Shown piece after piece: positions 31,491 through 39,071 of a DNA stretch of 40,920 bases (the stretch's first letter is position 1; the number at the start of each line of letters is the position of its first letter). A program made the translations under genes and the position numbers. The stretch lies in contig CANRKK010000021.1 in assembly GCA_947631195.1 (NCBI GenBank), positions 1 to 40,920 of the forward strand, read 5' to 3'. Below the pieces are notes generated by a model. That model was not told the DNA's origin and did not search any database. It was given only the letters and a program-made list of their open reading frames with translations. The stretch is from an uncultured Clostridia bacterium (GTDB lineage Bacteria; Bacillota; Clostridia; Christensenellales; Borkfalkiaceae).

Positions 31491-31866
31491 TGTCCTTACC
31501 TCCGTATTTATCCCATAATTGCTCGTTCGTTACCGTTGTATGTATTCGGCTATGACAAGTCGAGCATAACGCTTGCCACTTGCTTACGTCGCAAAACGAT
31601 TGCCAATCTCCATAACCGTGCGTATGGTGTACCGTCGTTGCAAGGGTATGTTTATCTTGCTTCAAGCACTCCTCGCACCATATATGCGAGAGTAGAAACG
31701 CTTTTCTATGCTTCGTCCACCAAGCCGTTTTGTACCAGTCTGCGTGTTCAGAAGTCGTCCCTCGCTTAATATACTGTTTCTTATGCTCCGAGCAGTAGAT
31801 ACAACCGCTTTCGGTGTAGTTGGTACAGCCCGCCGCAGAACAGATCGTTTTACGATAGTAAGCCAT
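31471..31866 (-). CDS. HNH endonuclease, 131 aa
   Basis: Two N-terminal Cys pairs (CSAAGC, CIYC), then CEECL, VHHTHGYGDW, and LCSTCHSRIH: a classic HNH ββα-metal site with zinc-binding Cys. In phages with P27 and HK97-like packaging, such an HNH protein encoded beside the small terminase is needed for DNA cutting by the terminase complex. AAGGAG precedes the start. Confidence 0.9.
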   Translation of the reverse strand: MAYYRKTICSAAGCTNYTESGCIYCSEHKKQYIKRGTTSEHADWYKTAWWTKHRKAFLLSHIWCEECLKQDKHTLATTVHHTHGYGDWQSFCDVSKWQALCSTCHSRIHTTVTNEQLWDKYGGKDNGGTKG

Positions 31867-32138
31867 TATTTATTCTCCTTTAGTCCTGCTAAAAATTCGT
31901 CTGCTTCAGCTTTCGTACATTTGAGTTCATATCCTATTAGTCCGTCCTTTTTGCGCCAAAATATTTGGTAGAAATCTTTGTCGTCATTGTGGACAACACA
32001 AGGCAAATCAAGCATATCGCGTAGTTCTATGTTGCGTCCTCGCAAAATCCTTGTTATTTCCAATAGTGCGAATTGTTCGGATTGTTCTTCTTCAGATACC
32101 ATACCGCACCTAATCTCGCTTAATGTATAATCTTTCAT
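31866..32138 (-). CDS. small early protein of a dispersed paralogous family, 90 aa
   Basis: Starts MKDYTLSEIRCGMV and ends TKAEADEFLAGLKENK. The ends match those of the 109-aa protein at 35047-35376 (MKDYRLSEI, EPEADEFIAKLKEK), and the end matches the protein at 38605-38943 (EAEADKFLAQLKENK). Middle: IELRDMLDLPCVVHND. No known domain. Its stop is adjacent to the HNH start. Possibly a DNA- or protein-binding adaptor. Confidence 0.7.
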   Translation of the reverse strand: MKDYTLSEIRCGMVSEEEQSEQFALLEITRILRGRNIELRDMLDLPCVVHNDDKDFYQIFWRKKDGLIGYELKCTKAEADEFLAGLKENK

Positions 32139-32410
32139 TCGTCCACCTCTACGCCGTCTTGAGCCGCAAAAAATCTAATGTCTTGCTGACTTATATTGAG
32201 CCTATTATTGTAATATTCGCCTGCCTTTTGGTATAATTTGTTCCAAATCTCTTTCGCCGTTTCCTTGCGCACTTCATCGGCTTTACGATAGCCAGTGTCA
32301 ATAAGTTCTTTTGCCAAATATCTAAGCGTGTGCATTGTAAACGGCAAACTTTCTTCCTCATAATTTATGCCCAGCGCACGTTCTATTGCTTCTTCCATTT
32401 TTTTTATCAT
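32135..32410 (-). CDS. hypothetical helical protein, 91 aa
   Basis: GGAGG inside the last codons of the replisome organiser gene precedes the ATG by 9 nt. Helical, with AIERALGINYEEESLPFTMH, then KELIDTGYRKADEVRKETAK. This style of short protein with a YRKxDEVRKETAKE segment is common in early regions of Clostridia phages. No function is assigned. Overlaps the next gene by 4 nt. Confidence 0.7.
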   Translation of the reverse strand: MIKKMEEAIERALGINYEEESLPFTMHTLRYLAKELIDTGYRKADEVRKETAKEIWNKLYQKAGEYYNNRLNISQQDIRFFAAQDGVEVDE

Positions 32411-32411
32411 A

Positions 32412-33350
32412 TCAAATATCCTCCGGATTAATATCGCCCCATATAGCTTGTATCTCTGCTGCTGTTTTCCTTGTTACTTGCTTAGTTGATTCATATTGAT
32501 TTGGCAAGTTGGTACTATTTTCTTTCTCTTCTATCGCTTTGACCTTCTCAATATTGCTCAATACCCAAATAACATCAAGTTGTTGGTAATTCGGAGATAC
32601 TACATAAGTTTTATTCGCGTGTCTGAATAGCTGTCGTATCGCTTCATAGTCATACTGCCCTTGTATATCCTCAAGTATCTGATATAGTTTATTAGCGTAT
32701 TCAAGCTTTCCACCATCTATCTTCCTTTGATAACGAGTATAGCATATAGGGCATTCTACTTTTGCTATTTCAATAACTTTATCATAAGATAAAAGATTTA
32801 AAGAGTTTGAAGAAGTAGATGTATAAGAAGTAGAATAAGAGGTAGACGTTATTCCGTAACGCTCCGTAACGTTATTTTTATCGTTATTCTCGTTACTTGT
32901 TTCATTATTTGCTTTATTATTCTCATTTTGAGAAGGTGATAATTCTTTTTGTCTCTCTCTCCAACGTGCTTGTCTTATACGGTTCTGCTCTCTAATTTTT
33001 GCAAGTCCTTCTTCATTTTGATATTTATTCCAATTAGATAAACAATAAACATCATCAATTATCTCTACCATTTTAGCATTCTCAAAAAACTGCATACAAA
33101 GTGCTACTTCTTCGGTATCACGATCTATCATAGTTGCTATATCCTCATATGAATGATATGGAATTTCGTTTTCATCTATAAGAAAGCCATTTGCATTTGA
33201 TTTTCCCGCAAGGTCTAATAACTCAAACCATACTGCAGTTAGTTTGTCTCTATATGAAACGCCACCTATATTTGCTCTTTTAATTTTCTTAAAACTATTG
33301 CCGTCAAACATTCCGACCATTAATTTTATCCATTTTACACCATCAGCCAT
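32412..33350 (-). CDS. phage replisome organiser, 312 aa
   Basis: N-terminal 110 residues form a winged-helix domain: KWIKLMVGMFDGNSFKKIKR, then ELLDLAGKSNANGFLIDENE and SYEDIATMIDRDTEEV, the known pattern of replisome organiser N domains. Residues 120-140 are basic (RIRQARWRERQKE). A Ser/Thr/Tyr-rich linker (STSYSTSYTSTSS) leads to a C-terminal helical domain. It would bind the origin and recruit the host helicase; no phage helicase or polymerase is present. First gene after a promoter with an operator-like repeat. Confidence 0.85.
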   Translation of the reverse strand: MADGVKWIKLMVGMFDGNSFKKIKRANIGGVSYRDKLTAVWFELLDLAGKSNANGFLIDENEIPYHSYEDIATMIDRDTEEVALCMQFFENAKMVEIIDDVYCLSNWNKYQNEEGLAKIREQNRIRQARWRERQKELSPSQNENNKANNETSNENNDKNNVTERYGITSTSYSTSYTSTSSNSLNLLSYDKVIEIAKVECPICYTRYQRKIDGGKLEYANKLYQILEDIQGQYDYEAIRQLFRHANKTYVVSPNYQQLDVIWVLSNIEKVKAIEEKENSTNLPNQYESTKQVTRKTAAEIQAIWGDINPEDI

Positions 33351-33426
33351 AATAATAAATCTCCTATATAAAACATAAACCCACCGACATCAATACTCGT
33401 GATACAGGCACTTTCTCGACATCAAT

Positions 33427-33519
33427 GGGATTACGGCATATGAAATTATTATCTTGTAAATAAAGCCCTGTATACCTTATCTACTAATCAATTATACGCC
33501 ATAATCCCGTCTTTGTCAA
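33427..33519 (-). promoter_or_regulatory. sigma-A promoter with operator-like inverted repeat
   Basis: TTGACA (33514-33519), 17-nt spacer, TATAAT (33491-33496). The spacer contains GGGATTATGGCGT (33496-33508 on minus), and an imperfect inverted copy GGGATTACGGCAT lies at 33427-33439 on plus. One arm is inside the promoter and the other about 55 nt downstream, which suits repression by a looping or cooperative regulator. The direct repeat CGACATCAAT also occurs twice at about 33384-33426. Confidence 0.75.
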
Positions 33520-33529
33520 GTGTTTTATG

Positions 33530-33730
33530 CTATTTTTTTGCCTTTACCTTGCATTTTTCTAAGTATTCGATTAAATCGCTTTCGGATATATAAACATAAC
33601 CTTGCTTTACAGGATTAGGCTTATAACCCGTTATATCGCCCTTGCGAATACGCATTCTTAAAGCATTTGGCGATATGTGCAATAGCTTTGCTGCTTCTAT
33701 CACTGTGTACATTTTTTCTATTTTGTCCAT
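33530..33730 (-). CDS. excisionase-like MerR-type HTH protein, 66 aa
   Basis: YTVIEAAKLLHISPNALRMR, then IRKGDITGYK and YVYISESDLIEYLEK is the winged-helix layout of Xis/AlpA-type DNA-binding proteins. AAGGAG precedes the start. It is the last gene of its unit, just before the replisome promoter with the inverted repeat, so it is a candidate regulator of that promoter. With no integrase in view, a role in excision is uncertain. Confidence 0.8.
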   Translation of the reverse strand: MDKIEKMYTVIEAAKLLHISPNALRMRIRKGDITGYKPNPVKQGYVYISESDLIEYLEKCKVKAKK

Positions 33731-33741
33731 TTCCTTACTCC

Positions 33742-34461
33742 TTAAAACGGTAACTCATCTGCTTCTTCTTTGGGAAGCGGAGTCATCTCAAGTTGCGAGC
33801 CGCCACTCATTGACTTTTTCATTTCTTGTATGCTGTCGTATACAAGTTTTGCTGCTTTCTTTGTTTTCGCGTTACATTTCGATTCAGAGAATATCCACTT
33901 AAGATTAGGCTCGGACAGCTTATTGAATGGAACATTTGCGTACTTTCCTGTCGTAAAGCAGAATTGTCTTGCCTCTTCAAGTGTCATTTGCACGTCATCA
34001 CTTGTAACGCCGTTATTTGCGTTCTGCGGCTTGTTTGGTTGCGATTGGGCATTTACCCTACTCTGCTGTGCTTTCGGCTCTAACGGGTTAAAGGTCGCGT
34101 CTAAGCCGTCTTTCTCGCCTATATCGAATAAAGCCTGATACAAATATCGTCTTTGGTAGGTTTCTACTGCTCCTACGCATTGTACTTCGTGGCAACCTTT
34201 AAGACTTGCCGAACTAAACGGACTTGTTATTACAAAACGCTCTTCGGGTGCTTCAATGTTGATTGCCGTTAAAGTGGCAACTTCGCTTGTAAAGGAAGCG
34301 ATCGCCGTCATCTTATGCTCTTTCATAAGTCGGTTGAGTTGCGGTAAGAAGTCATCTAACTCAAAGTAACTGTACTTTGCGAACTCGTTTTTGCCGGTAG
34401 GCTTTAAGTTTTGCTCTCTTAATTCTACTCTTATTGCTTGAATTTTCTCAAATAGATTCAT
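33742..34461 (-). CDS. ERF-family single-strand annealing protein, 239 aa
   Basis: N-terminal FEKIQAIRVELREQNLKPTG, KYSYFELDDFLPQLNRLMKE and GCHEVQCVGAVETYQRRYLY are typical ERF/Sak motifs. The last is the core pattern with the aromatic YQRRYL segment. The C-terminal part is a disordered linker then a helical tail with FSESKCNAKTKKAAKL. It anneals single strands during phage recombination, working with RusA and perhaps Gp157. No SSB gene is seen. Overlaps the AbrB-like gene by 14 nt. Confidence 0.9.
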   Translation of the reverse strand: MNLFEKIQAIRVELREQNLKPTGKNEFAKYSYFELDDFLPQLNRLMKEHKMTAIASFTSEVATLTAINIEAPEERFVITSPFSSASLKGCHEVQCVGAVETYQRRYLYQALFDIGEKDGLDATFNPLEPKAQQSRVNAQSQPNKPQNANNGVTSDDVQMTLEEARQFCFTTGKYANVPFNKLSEPNLKWIFSESKCNAKTKKAAKLVYDSIQEMKKSMSGGSQLEMTPLPKEEADELPF

Positions 34462-34651
34462 TGTCTTGTCCCTCCACTACTTTTATTTTATCATCGTAAG
34501 TTTTCTTTGACCGAATAGTTATATGCTCTTCACCTACTTCCATATACACAATAACCTCGCTGTTCGGCTCTATCCCCGCTTCTCTCATAAGAGTTTGCGG
34601 AATATGGAGCCTATTGTGCTGGTCTAACTTTACAATATCGCCTATTTGCAT
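34448..34651 (-). CDS. AbrB/MazE-like swapped-hairpin DNA-binding protein, 67 aa
   Basis: VKLDQHNRLHIPQTLMREAG, then IEPNSEVIVYME is the SpoVT/AbrB fold: a swapped-hairpin beta dimer that binds DNA. No toxin partner is next to it, so a transcription regulator is likelier than an antitoxin. Its start lies inside the 3' end of a 57-aa gene (34642-34815) and follows GAGGAGGAAGAGCA. Confidence 0.8.
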   Translation of the reverse strand: MQIGDIVKLDQHNRLHIPQTLMREAGIEPNSEVIVYMEVGEEHITIRSKKTYDDKIKVVEGQDNESI

Positions 34652-34815
34652 TGCTCTTCCTCCTCACTTTTTATTTGCGAAGCTCTCAAGTCGAAAAAAG
34701 AGTATCCCTTGAAAAAACCTTTTTTTAACACTTCTTGCTTTGCCTTTGCGACTGTTTCAGCTTCGACAAAAACTATTCCACGCTCGTCTGGTACGCTTAC
34801 AAAGTATGCTTTCAT
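34642..34815 (-). CDS. small hypothetical protein, 57 aa
   Basis: A 57-codon gene fills the gap between the Lar-like and AbrB-like genes and overlaps both. GAGGAGGAAGAACA precedes the ATG. The product begins MKAYFVSVPDERGIVFVEAE and TVAKAKQEVLKKGFF, a β-strand/strand/helix pattern reminiscent of small phage domains, and ends with an acidic tail (SEEEEQ). No family recognised. Confidence 0.7.
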   Translation of the reverse strand: MKAYFVSVPDERGIVFVEAETVAKAKQEVLKKGFFKGYSFFDLRASQIKSEEEEQCK

Positions 34816-35054
34816 TGTTCTTCCTCCTCATAAGATAATTTATTCCAATCTTGCAACCTTGCTTGTAAGCCGCAATTCGGGCAACCAATTAAGATTTTTT
34901 GAAATGTAACGTTGCCATTATTGAGGCGGTAAGTTTTTGTTTCGTAGTCTACTAATCTCGGTGTACCGCCGCATATTGGGCAAATCTGTACCTCAACAGG
35001 TTCTTCCACTTCCTTTTTTACCATTATTGTTGTTTTTAATGTTTGCTTATTCAT
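34812..35054 (-). CDS. Lar-like zinc-ribbon protein, 80 aa
   Basis: QICPICGGTPRLVDYETKTY, then GCPNCGLQARLQDWNKL fits the Lar restriction-alleviation pattern: CPxCGG, a second CxxC, and a final WN. In lambdoid phages Lar/Ral proteins modulate host type I restriction; many family members have no proven role. N-terminal 20 residues are extra. Preceded by AGGAGAAAAACA and overlapping the upstream gene by 8 nt. Confidence 0.7.
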   Translation of the reverse strand: MNKQTLKTTIMVKKEVEEPVEVQICPICGGTPRLVDYETKTYRLNNGNVTFQKILIGCPNCGLQARLQDWNKLSYEEEEQ

Positions 35055-35376
35055 TGTTTTTCTCCTTTAATTTTGCTATAAATTCGTCCGCTTCGGGTTC
35101 GGTATTAAAACTTTCAATGCCACAAGCCCCCGAAATATTATCTCGAAATATTACACTCCACACCGTTCTTGGACGAAACGTGCCTTCGTTGACATAAAAT
35201 TGTTGCTTATACGGCAACTCAATCATATCGCGCGGCTCTATGTCCAAATGTTCAAGAGAATACTGTGCTTTACGAAGAAACTCAAATTCAAGTCTTCTTT
35301 TGGCAATATCATCGCTCAAAGCCCATAATTCGTTAAAATTGTGATTTTGTATCTCGCTCAACCTGTAATCTTTCAT
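35047..35376 (-). CDS. small early protein of the MKDY...EAD family, 109 aa
   Basis: MKDYRLSEIQNHNFNELWAL at the start, IEPRDMIELPYKQQFYVNEG in the middle and TEPEADEFIAKLKEK at the end. Start and end match the protein at 31866-32138, and the end matches that at 38605-38943. Acid/base-balanced, mixed helix and strand. No known domain. Sits between Gp157 and the Lar-like gene. Confidence 0.7.
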   Translation of the reverse strand: MKDYRLSEIQNHNFNELWALSDDIAKRRLEFEFLRKAQYSLEHLDIEPRDMIELPYKQQFYVNEGTFRPRTVWSVIFRDNISGACGIESFNTEPEADEFIAKLKEKNNE

Positions 35377-35384
35377 ATTCTACC

Positions 35385-35900
35385 TCACTTTATTTGTATA
35401 TTTTGCTTTTCTTCAATATGCGCCCCGACAAATACCTTGCCATCTGCTTGCGCCTTTTCTATCGCCGCTTTTATGGCTTTCAGATCGGGCTTGCGTTCTA
35501 TCTTGACGTTAAACATATCCTCGTTCAAGAAGCTTTCGTTATCAACTACTACCGAACTTGACTTCCTAAACGATATATTAGCGTAATCGCCTTGTATCTT
35601 CGTTACACCCGACGAAAGACAAGCAGTTGTCAAGTAATCCTTTACAGCTGCTTTCCGCTTCTCTAACCGCTTTTTCTCGGCTGTCAAACGGTCTATAAGG
35701 GCTGTTAGCCTGTCGGTGTCATCATCAAGCGCACGATACAAATAAGCCGTTTTAAGTGCCTTTTCCTCAAACGAGGCTTGTATCTCCCCGAGCCGCTGGG
35801 CTATGTCAATATCGACTTCGCCTGTCTCGCTGTCAATAGAGTTAGTAAACTCTTCATACAGCTTTAAGTATTGGTCTTTCAATTCGTAAAGATTTAACAT
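35385..35900 (-). CDS. siphovirus Gp157-like protein, 171 aa
   Basis: MLNLYELKDQYLKLYE, IAQRLGEIQASFEEKALKTA and a helical coiled coil with LTALIDRLTAEKKRLEKRKA, then VTKIQGDYANISFRKSSSVV and FNVKIERKPDLKAIKAAIEK match the Gp157 family throughout. These proteins usually sit beside ERF or other recombinases and may be nuclease or recombination accessory factors; the first described member was linked to phage resistance. GGAG precedes the start. Confidence 0.9.
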   Translation of the reverse strand: MLNLYELKDQYLKLYEEFTNSIDSETGEVDIDIAQRLGEIQASFEEKALKTAYLYRALDDDTDRLTALIDRLTAEKKRLEKRKAAVKDYLTTACLSSGVTKIQGDYANISFRKSSSVVVDNESFLNEDMFNVKIERKPDLKAIKAAIEKAQADGKVFVGAHIEEKQNIQIK

Positions 35901-35917
35901 TGTTTTATATCTCCTTT

Positions 35918-36199
35918 TTATCCAATTTCGTAATAATCATCGCCATATTGTATCAATTTGGCGTTATAGTCGAATGGGTACATATCCCGATAATCTTGCA
36001 TAATCTGCTTCTTCGCTTTCGCTAACGAAGTAAACCACCTATAATTGTACCAATCATAATCGTATTCCTGTGAATCCTTAACGGTGGCTTTGCAATAGTT
36101 GTCCGTTATGAACGACCGCTCGCCCAAGGCGTATACCTTTTGTGCCTCAAGGCTCCACTCGTATATGCACCATACTGTCCTACCTAATTTTGGTTTCAT
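35918..36199 (-). CDS. hypothetical early protein, 93 aa
   Basis: The frame opens at 36226, but ATG 36199 overlaps the upstream stop (ATGA) and has GAGGAGATACAAGA before it. Product: MKPKLGRTVWCIYEWSLEAQ, ending AKLIQYGDDYYEIG, aromatic-rich with a Lys-rich middle (SLAKAKKQIMQDYRD). Similar short aromatic proteins are frequent in early regions of Clostridia phages; no role known. Confidence 0.65.
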   Translation of the reverse strand: MKPKLGRTVWCIYEWSLEAQKVYALGERSFITDNYCKATVKDSQEYDYDWYNYRWFTSLAKAKKQIMQDYRDMYPFDYNAKLIQYGDDYYEIG

Positions 36200-36795
36200 T
36201 CTTGTATCTCCTCTACATAGCACCACGACTGCGGCGGGCGGCGTATTTTACTATCACAACCGCCAAATTCATCACGTTTATATCTCCGACAAAGGAAACA
36301 ATCTAAAAATCTATCGCACGGCTTCCTAAACTCGCTTAACTCTTTCGGCTTGTCATAGATTTTAAGCTCGGATATGTGCCAGCCATAGAACTTAATTGAG
36401 CCTGCAATATAATTAGAAACTTCGTCAAGCGTTACGCAGGCATTTGACAGAAATTCGCCCACATTAAACTGTTTGCCGTTTTTATCTCTCCAAGCCATAA
36501 AGTGGTTTACATATTCGTCTATTCTGTCGCACACAAACTCACCAATGATCTTACCATTGCTCTCGCCTTCAAACTTTAATGACTTATCGTAAGCCCCATA
36601 TTCCCTGCCGTTATAAATTCGATAAGTTTTATCGGGCATTTGTACAAAATGTTCCCATTTATCTTTCGTGCAATAAATAAACGCCTTAAAAGGTACTTTG
36701 CACGTCGTACGCTTTTTGCGCACCTCAATTCTCTTCCTACCGCTTGTGATATTGACACAATGTTGCGGTTGTATTGATATTAAAACTGCTTTCAT
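36196..36795 (-). CDS. ASCH/PUA-like protein with C-terminal Cys cluster, 199 aa
   Basis: VLISIQPQHCVNITSGRKRI, then EVRKK and, later, KIIGEFVCDRIDEYV are the hallmarks of the ASCH (PUA-like beta barrel) fold, which binds RNA or modified nucleotides. A second part with YNIAGSIKFYGWHISELKIY-like spacing (residues 128-150) is followed by four Cys near the end (CDRFLDCFLC, CYVEE). It lies between a methyltransferase and small early genes, so recognition of modified bases is conceivable. Confidence 0.7.
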   Translation of the reverse strand: MKAVLISIQPQHCVNITSGRKRIEVRKKRTTCKVPFKAFIYCTKDKWEHFVQMPDKTYRIYNGREYGAYDKSLKFEGESNGKIIGEFVCDRIDEYVNHFMAWRDKNGKQFNVGEFLSNACVTLDEVSNYIAGSIKFYGWHISELKIYDKPKELSEFRKPCDRFLDCFLCRRYKRDEFGGCDSKIRRPPQSWCYVEEIQE

Positions 36796-36808
36796 AATTT
36801 ATCTCCTT

Positions 36809-37600
36809 TTACATTGTAAACATACTTGTTTGTCCCGAAGCGGTGATATTGTTTAGCCTGTCTTTGGCTATCTTGTACCACCTCTCGTCAATCTCAAATC
36901 CTATATACCGTCTGCCAAGGTTTTTGGCGGCTACAAGGCTTGTACCACTTCCAGAGAAGCAATCAAGCACTATATCGCCAACTTCCGTGCTATTGAATAT
37001 ATGGTCTTGCACGAACTTTAACGGCTTAATTGTGCTATGCTCGAAACGGTCTTTGTCGGTCTTGTTTGTCGGTGAAATGTAATACTTACTTTTAGTTTCA
37101 AAAGTACCACCTATCTTTGTTTTGCCTTCTTCTCTAAACATAAGGCAATATTCCGTATCGGATAGGTATTTACCGTTGCAAGTCGGTATCGGATTACTCT
37201 TATGCCAAGTTAGCAACTCAAAACGGCAATCGTGCTTACCGACAAAGTATTCCATAAGTGGGAGTATCTGCAACTTACTGCACCATATATAACAGTAAAT
37301 CGCCTTGCATACTCGCACAAACTCATCAAGAATAGAAAAGTCTATGCCGTAAGATATATTATCAAGATTAGTCATACTTTTCATTATAGACTTTGCTTTA
37401 TCCGTGCTTTGTGTATTTGTGCATATTTGCTCATATTCTTTATGATAATCTCGTTTCTTCTCGCCAAAGCAGCCACCGCCGCCGTTATTTTCTATATCAT
37501 AAGGTATATCGCAATACACGAGGTCGATTGACTTATCGGGTATGTCCTTTATAGCCTCGTAACAGTCGGCAAGGTATATGTTGTTAGGTTCGTAGGTCAT
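36809..37600 (-). CDS. beta-class DNA methyltransferase (N4-C or N6-A), 263 aa
   Basis: Motif IV is CDIPY at about 30-34 (Asp-Ile-Pro-Tyr in place of the common Asp-Pro-Pro-Tyr), near the N-terminus, and motif I is VLDCFSGSGTSLVAA near residue 215; this order defines the beta class. IKPLKFVQDHIF and YIGFEIDERWYKIAKDRL support the fold. It would use S-adenosylmethionine to methylate phage DNA, perhaps against host restriction. No restriction enzyme gene is adjacent. Overlaps the upstream gene by 4 nt. Confidence 0.9.
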   Translation of the reverse strand: MTYEPNNIYLADCYEAIKDIPDKSIDLVYCDIPYDIENNGGGGCFGEKKRDYHKEYEQICTNTQSTDKAKSIMKSMTNLDNISYGIDFSILDEFVRVCKAIYCYIWCSKLQILPLMEYFVGKHDCRFELLTWHKSNPIPTCNGKYLSDTEYCLMFREEGKTKIGGTFETKSKYYISPTNKTDKDRFEHSTIKPLKFVQDHIFNSTEVGDIVLDCFSGSGTSLVAAKNLGRRYIGFEIDERWYKIAKDRLNNITASGQTSMFTM

Positions 37601-38220
37601 TCGTCCACCTCGCCTAACGATTCGTAAACGTCCTTAAAGTATTTGCCTAATTCTTTCATCTTGTACTGTCCGTTTCGCTCTGCCTTTTTAGCCATAACGC
37701 TTGCCGTCTTGAGCATATTCTTTGAGGCGTGAATAAGCCTATTTATCGCCTTTTCTACTTCTTCGGCTGTGCAGACGTAGTAGCCGCCATTCGCACTCCC
37801 TATTACCTTTTCAAGCTCGCCACTTCGTCTTATAGCGAGAATATGTTTACGAAGTTGTCTTTGTGATATACCGAACATATCACTCAACGCTTCTGCCGAA
37901 ATAGCGTTTGTTCTGCCAACGTGACTTTTCAACTCGTCATATATACGGTAGGTCAATGGGGAGTGGTGAACGACTTCAAGTTTCGGCTGTTCGATAGGCT
38001 CTAACATATCGTCTGTCCACCCATACATAGGAGCTTCTCCAACATAATATCTATCATCGGAAATGTCATTTATTGTAAAAACTTTTCTGCAATATTGTTT
38101 CATTGCTTTGCTAAAAAGAATATTTCCCATGTCAATATCACCATATTTGTCTATACCGAACTCTCTCGCCATATCGTCCCATTGCCTTACTCTTACTTTA
38201 TCGCCTACTTTGTATTTCAT
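37597..38220 (-). CDS. SH3-like plus winged-helix early protein, 207 aa
   Basis: N-terminal YKVGDKVRVRQWDDMAREFG and VFTINDISDDRYYVGEAPMYGW are the pattern of small SH3-like barrels in phage proteins. Residues 90-155 form a winged helix: ISAEALSDMFGISQRQLRKH, then ILAIRRSGELEKVIGSANGG. A basic helical tail follows. It probably binds DNA; it may regulate early genes or help the methyltransferase encoded next. Not assignable further. Confidence 0.7.
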   Translation of the reverse strand: MKYKVGDKVRVRQWDDMAREFGIDKYGDIDMGNILFSKAMKQYCRKVFTINDISDDRYYVGEAPMYGWTDDMLEPIEQPKLEVVHHSPLTYRIYDELKSHVGRTNAISAEALSDMFGISQRQLRKHILAIRRSGELEKVIGSANGGYYVCTAEEVEKAINRLIHASKNMLKTASVMAKKAERNGQYKMKELGKYFKDVYESLGEVDE

Positions 38221-38222
38221 TG

Positions 38223-38462
38223 TTAATATCCCCCTCTTAATCTAATTATAGGTGTACTATCAATGTATCGTTTTACTTTATTCAAATCGCCGTCGTGCTT
38301 TGCATAACAATTCACTATCCTGTCAAAGTCCAACTTCCTTGCCTTTGTAAGCATATCGCATTCCGACGGACAGTAATAATCGTTGCCTGTACACCTATCG
38401 CAACATATCCGACAAAAAGTATCTATATCGGGTATTTCATCTAATGCTTCTTGTTTATTCAT
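38223..38462 (-). CDS. small Cys-rich protein, 79 aa
   Basis: Cys residues in TFCRICCDRCTGNDYYCP and SECDML suggest zinc binding, followed by helices (LDFDRIVNCYAKHDGDL). It follows the small membrane protein gene and precedes the SH3/winged-helix gene. A GGAG site precedes the start. It differs from the MTxREY family. Function unknown. Confidence 0.65.
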   Translation of the reverse strand: MNKQEALDEIPDIDTFCRICCDRCTGNDYYCPSECDMLTKARKLDFDRIVNCYAKHDGDLNKVKRYIDSTPIIRLRGGY

Positions 38463-38473
38463 TGTCGCTCTCC

Positions 38474-38611
38474 TTAATACTTATCTTGATATTTCGTCAT
38501 TGAGTAGTTCGGATTATCCTGCGGCTTCCTACGCCTTTTGACAAGGTATATGCCGCCGCCGATCGTCCATACTATTAAGGCTACTGCCGATATAATGTGT
38601 AATGCTAACAT
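38474..38611 (-). CDS. small membrane protein, 45 aa
   Basis: AAAGGAGAATAAGCA precedes the ATG. One TM segment, MLALHIISAVALIVWTIGGG, is followed by a basic stop-transfer (YLVKRRRKP) and a polar cytoplasmic tail. It overlaps the preceding gene by 7 nt and fills the gap before the Cys-rich gene. A single-span early membrane protein could act in superinfection exclusion, but this is speculation. Confidence 0.7.
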   Translation of the reverse strand: MLALHIISAVALIVWTIGGGIYLVKRRRKPQDNPNYSMTKYQDKY

Positions 38612-38943
38612 TGCTTATTCTCCTTTAGCTGTGCTAAAAACTTGTCTGCTTCGGCTTCGGTGTAAAATATTTTATCTTCTATCCCACCATACTCATAATC
38701 TCGATAATATACAACCCATGTTTCAACCCATCTATTTGACCTACGCATTTTGCACGGCAATTTAAGTGTATCGTTGTTATCCTCGTGCTTTTCAATGAAG
38801 TTAATCGCCCATTCAAGGCAATCGGGGTCGTGCCACCTGTCCTGTACGGACTTGAACTCGAGGTTGCTATGTACTTCGATAAGGTCGTGCCTTATCTGTA
38901 CAAGCCCCTCTACTACTTGCTGTTTAGTCAGTTTGTTTACCAT
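38605..38943 (-). CDS. early protein with EAEAD tail, 112 aa
   Basis: The open frame extends upstream, but ATG 38943 with TGTGGAGGTAAACAAACA fits, and the promoter at 38977-39005 lies inside the longer frame. Starts MVNKLTKQQVVEGLVQIRHD; residues 50-112 include LKLPCKMRRSNRWVETWVVY and FYTEAEADKFLAQLKENK, the tail shared with two other early proteins. First gene of transcription unit 2. Confidence 0.75.
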   Translation of the reverse strand: MVNKLTKQQVVEGLVQIRHDLIEVHSNLEFKSVQDRWHDPDCLEWAINFIEKHEDNNDTLKLPCKMRRSNRWVETWVVYYRDYEYGGIEDKIFYTEAEADKFLAQLKENKQC

Positions 38944-38976
38944 TGTTTGTTTACCTCCACAAATTATTGTACTCAC

Positions 38977-39005
38977 ATAATAGCACATACGTTTACATAA
39001 GTCAA
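38977..39005 (-). promoter_or_regulatory. sigma-A promoter for the second early unit
   Basis: TTGACT (39000-39005), 17-nt spacer, TATTAT (38977-38982), preceded by TAAAACGC. Slightly weaker than its siblings. It follows a terminator and precedes the gene at 38943. Confidence 0.85.
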
Positions 39006-39042
39006 GCGTTTTACAGGGGTTTGGAAAATTTTTTTGCAAAAT

Positions 39043-39066
39043 AAAAAGCACTCGGTTAGGGGTGCC
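39043..39066 (-). terminator. rho-independent terminator after the PAPS-reductase-like gene
   Basis: GGCAC and GTGCT pair around a 10-nt loop, followed by TTTTTATTTT on the minus strand, directly after the stop codon at 39072. Confidence 0.75.
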
Positions 39067-39071
39067 TTTGT

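Noticed and set aside
33530-33730. Evidence for a temperate lifestyle from an excisionase-like gene
   Set aside because: MerR-type small HTH proteins are also regulators in lytic phages, and there is no integrase, repressor or attachment site in view.
34448-34651. MazE-type antitoxin of a toxin-antitoxin pair
   Set aside because: The fold fits, but neither neighbour looks like a toxin: one is ERF, the other a 57-aa protein without toxin features. A regulator is simpler.
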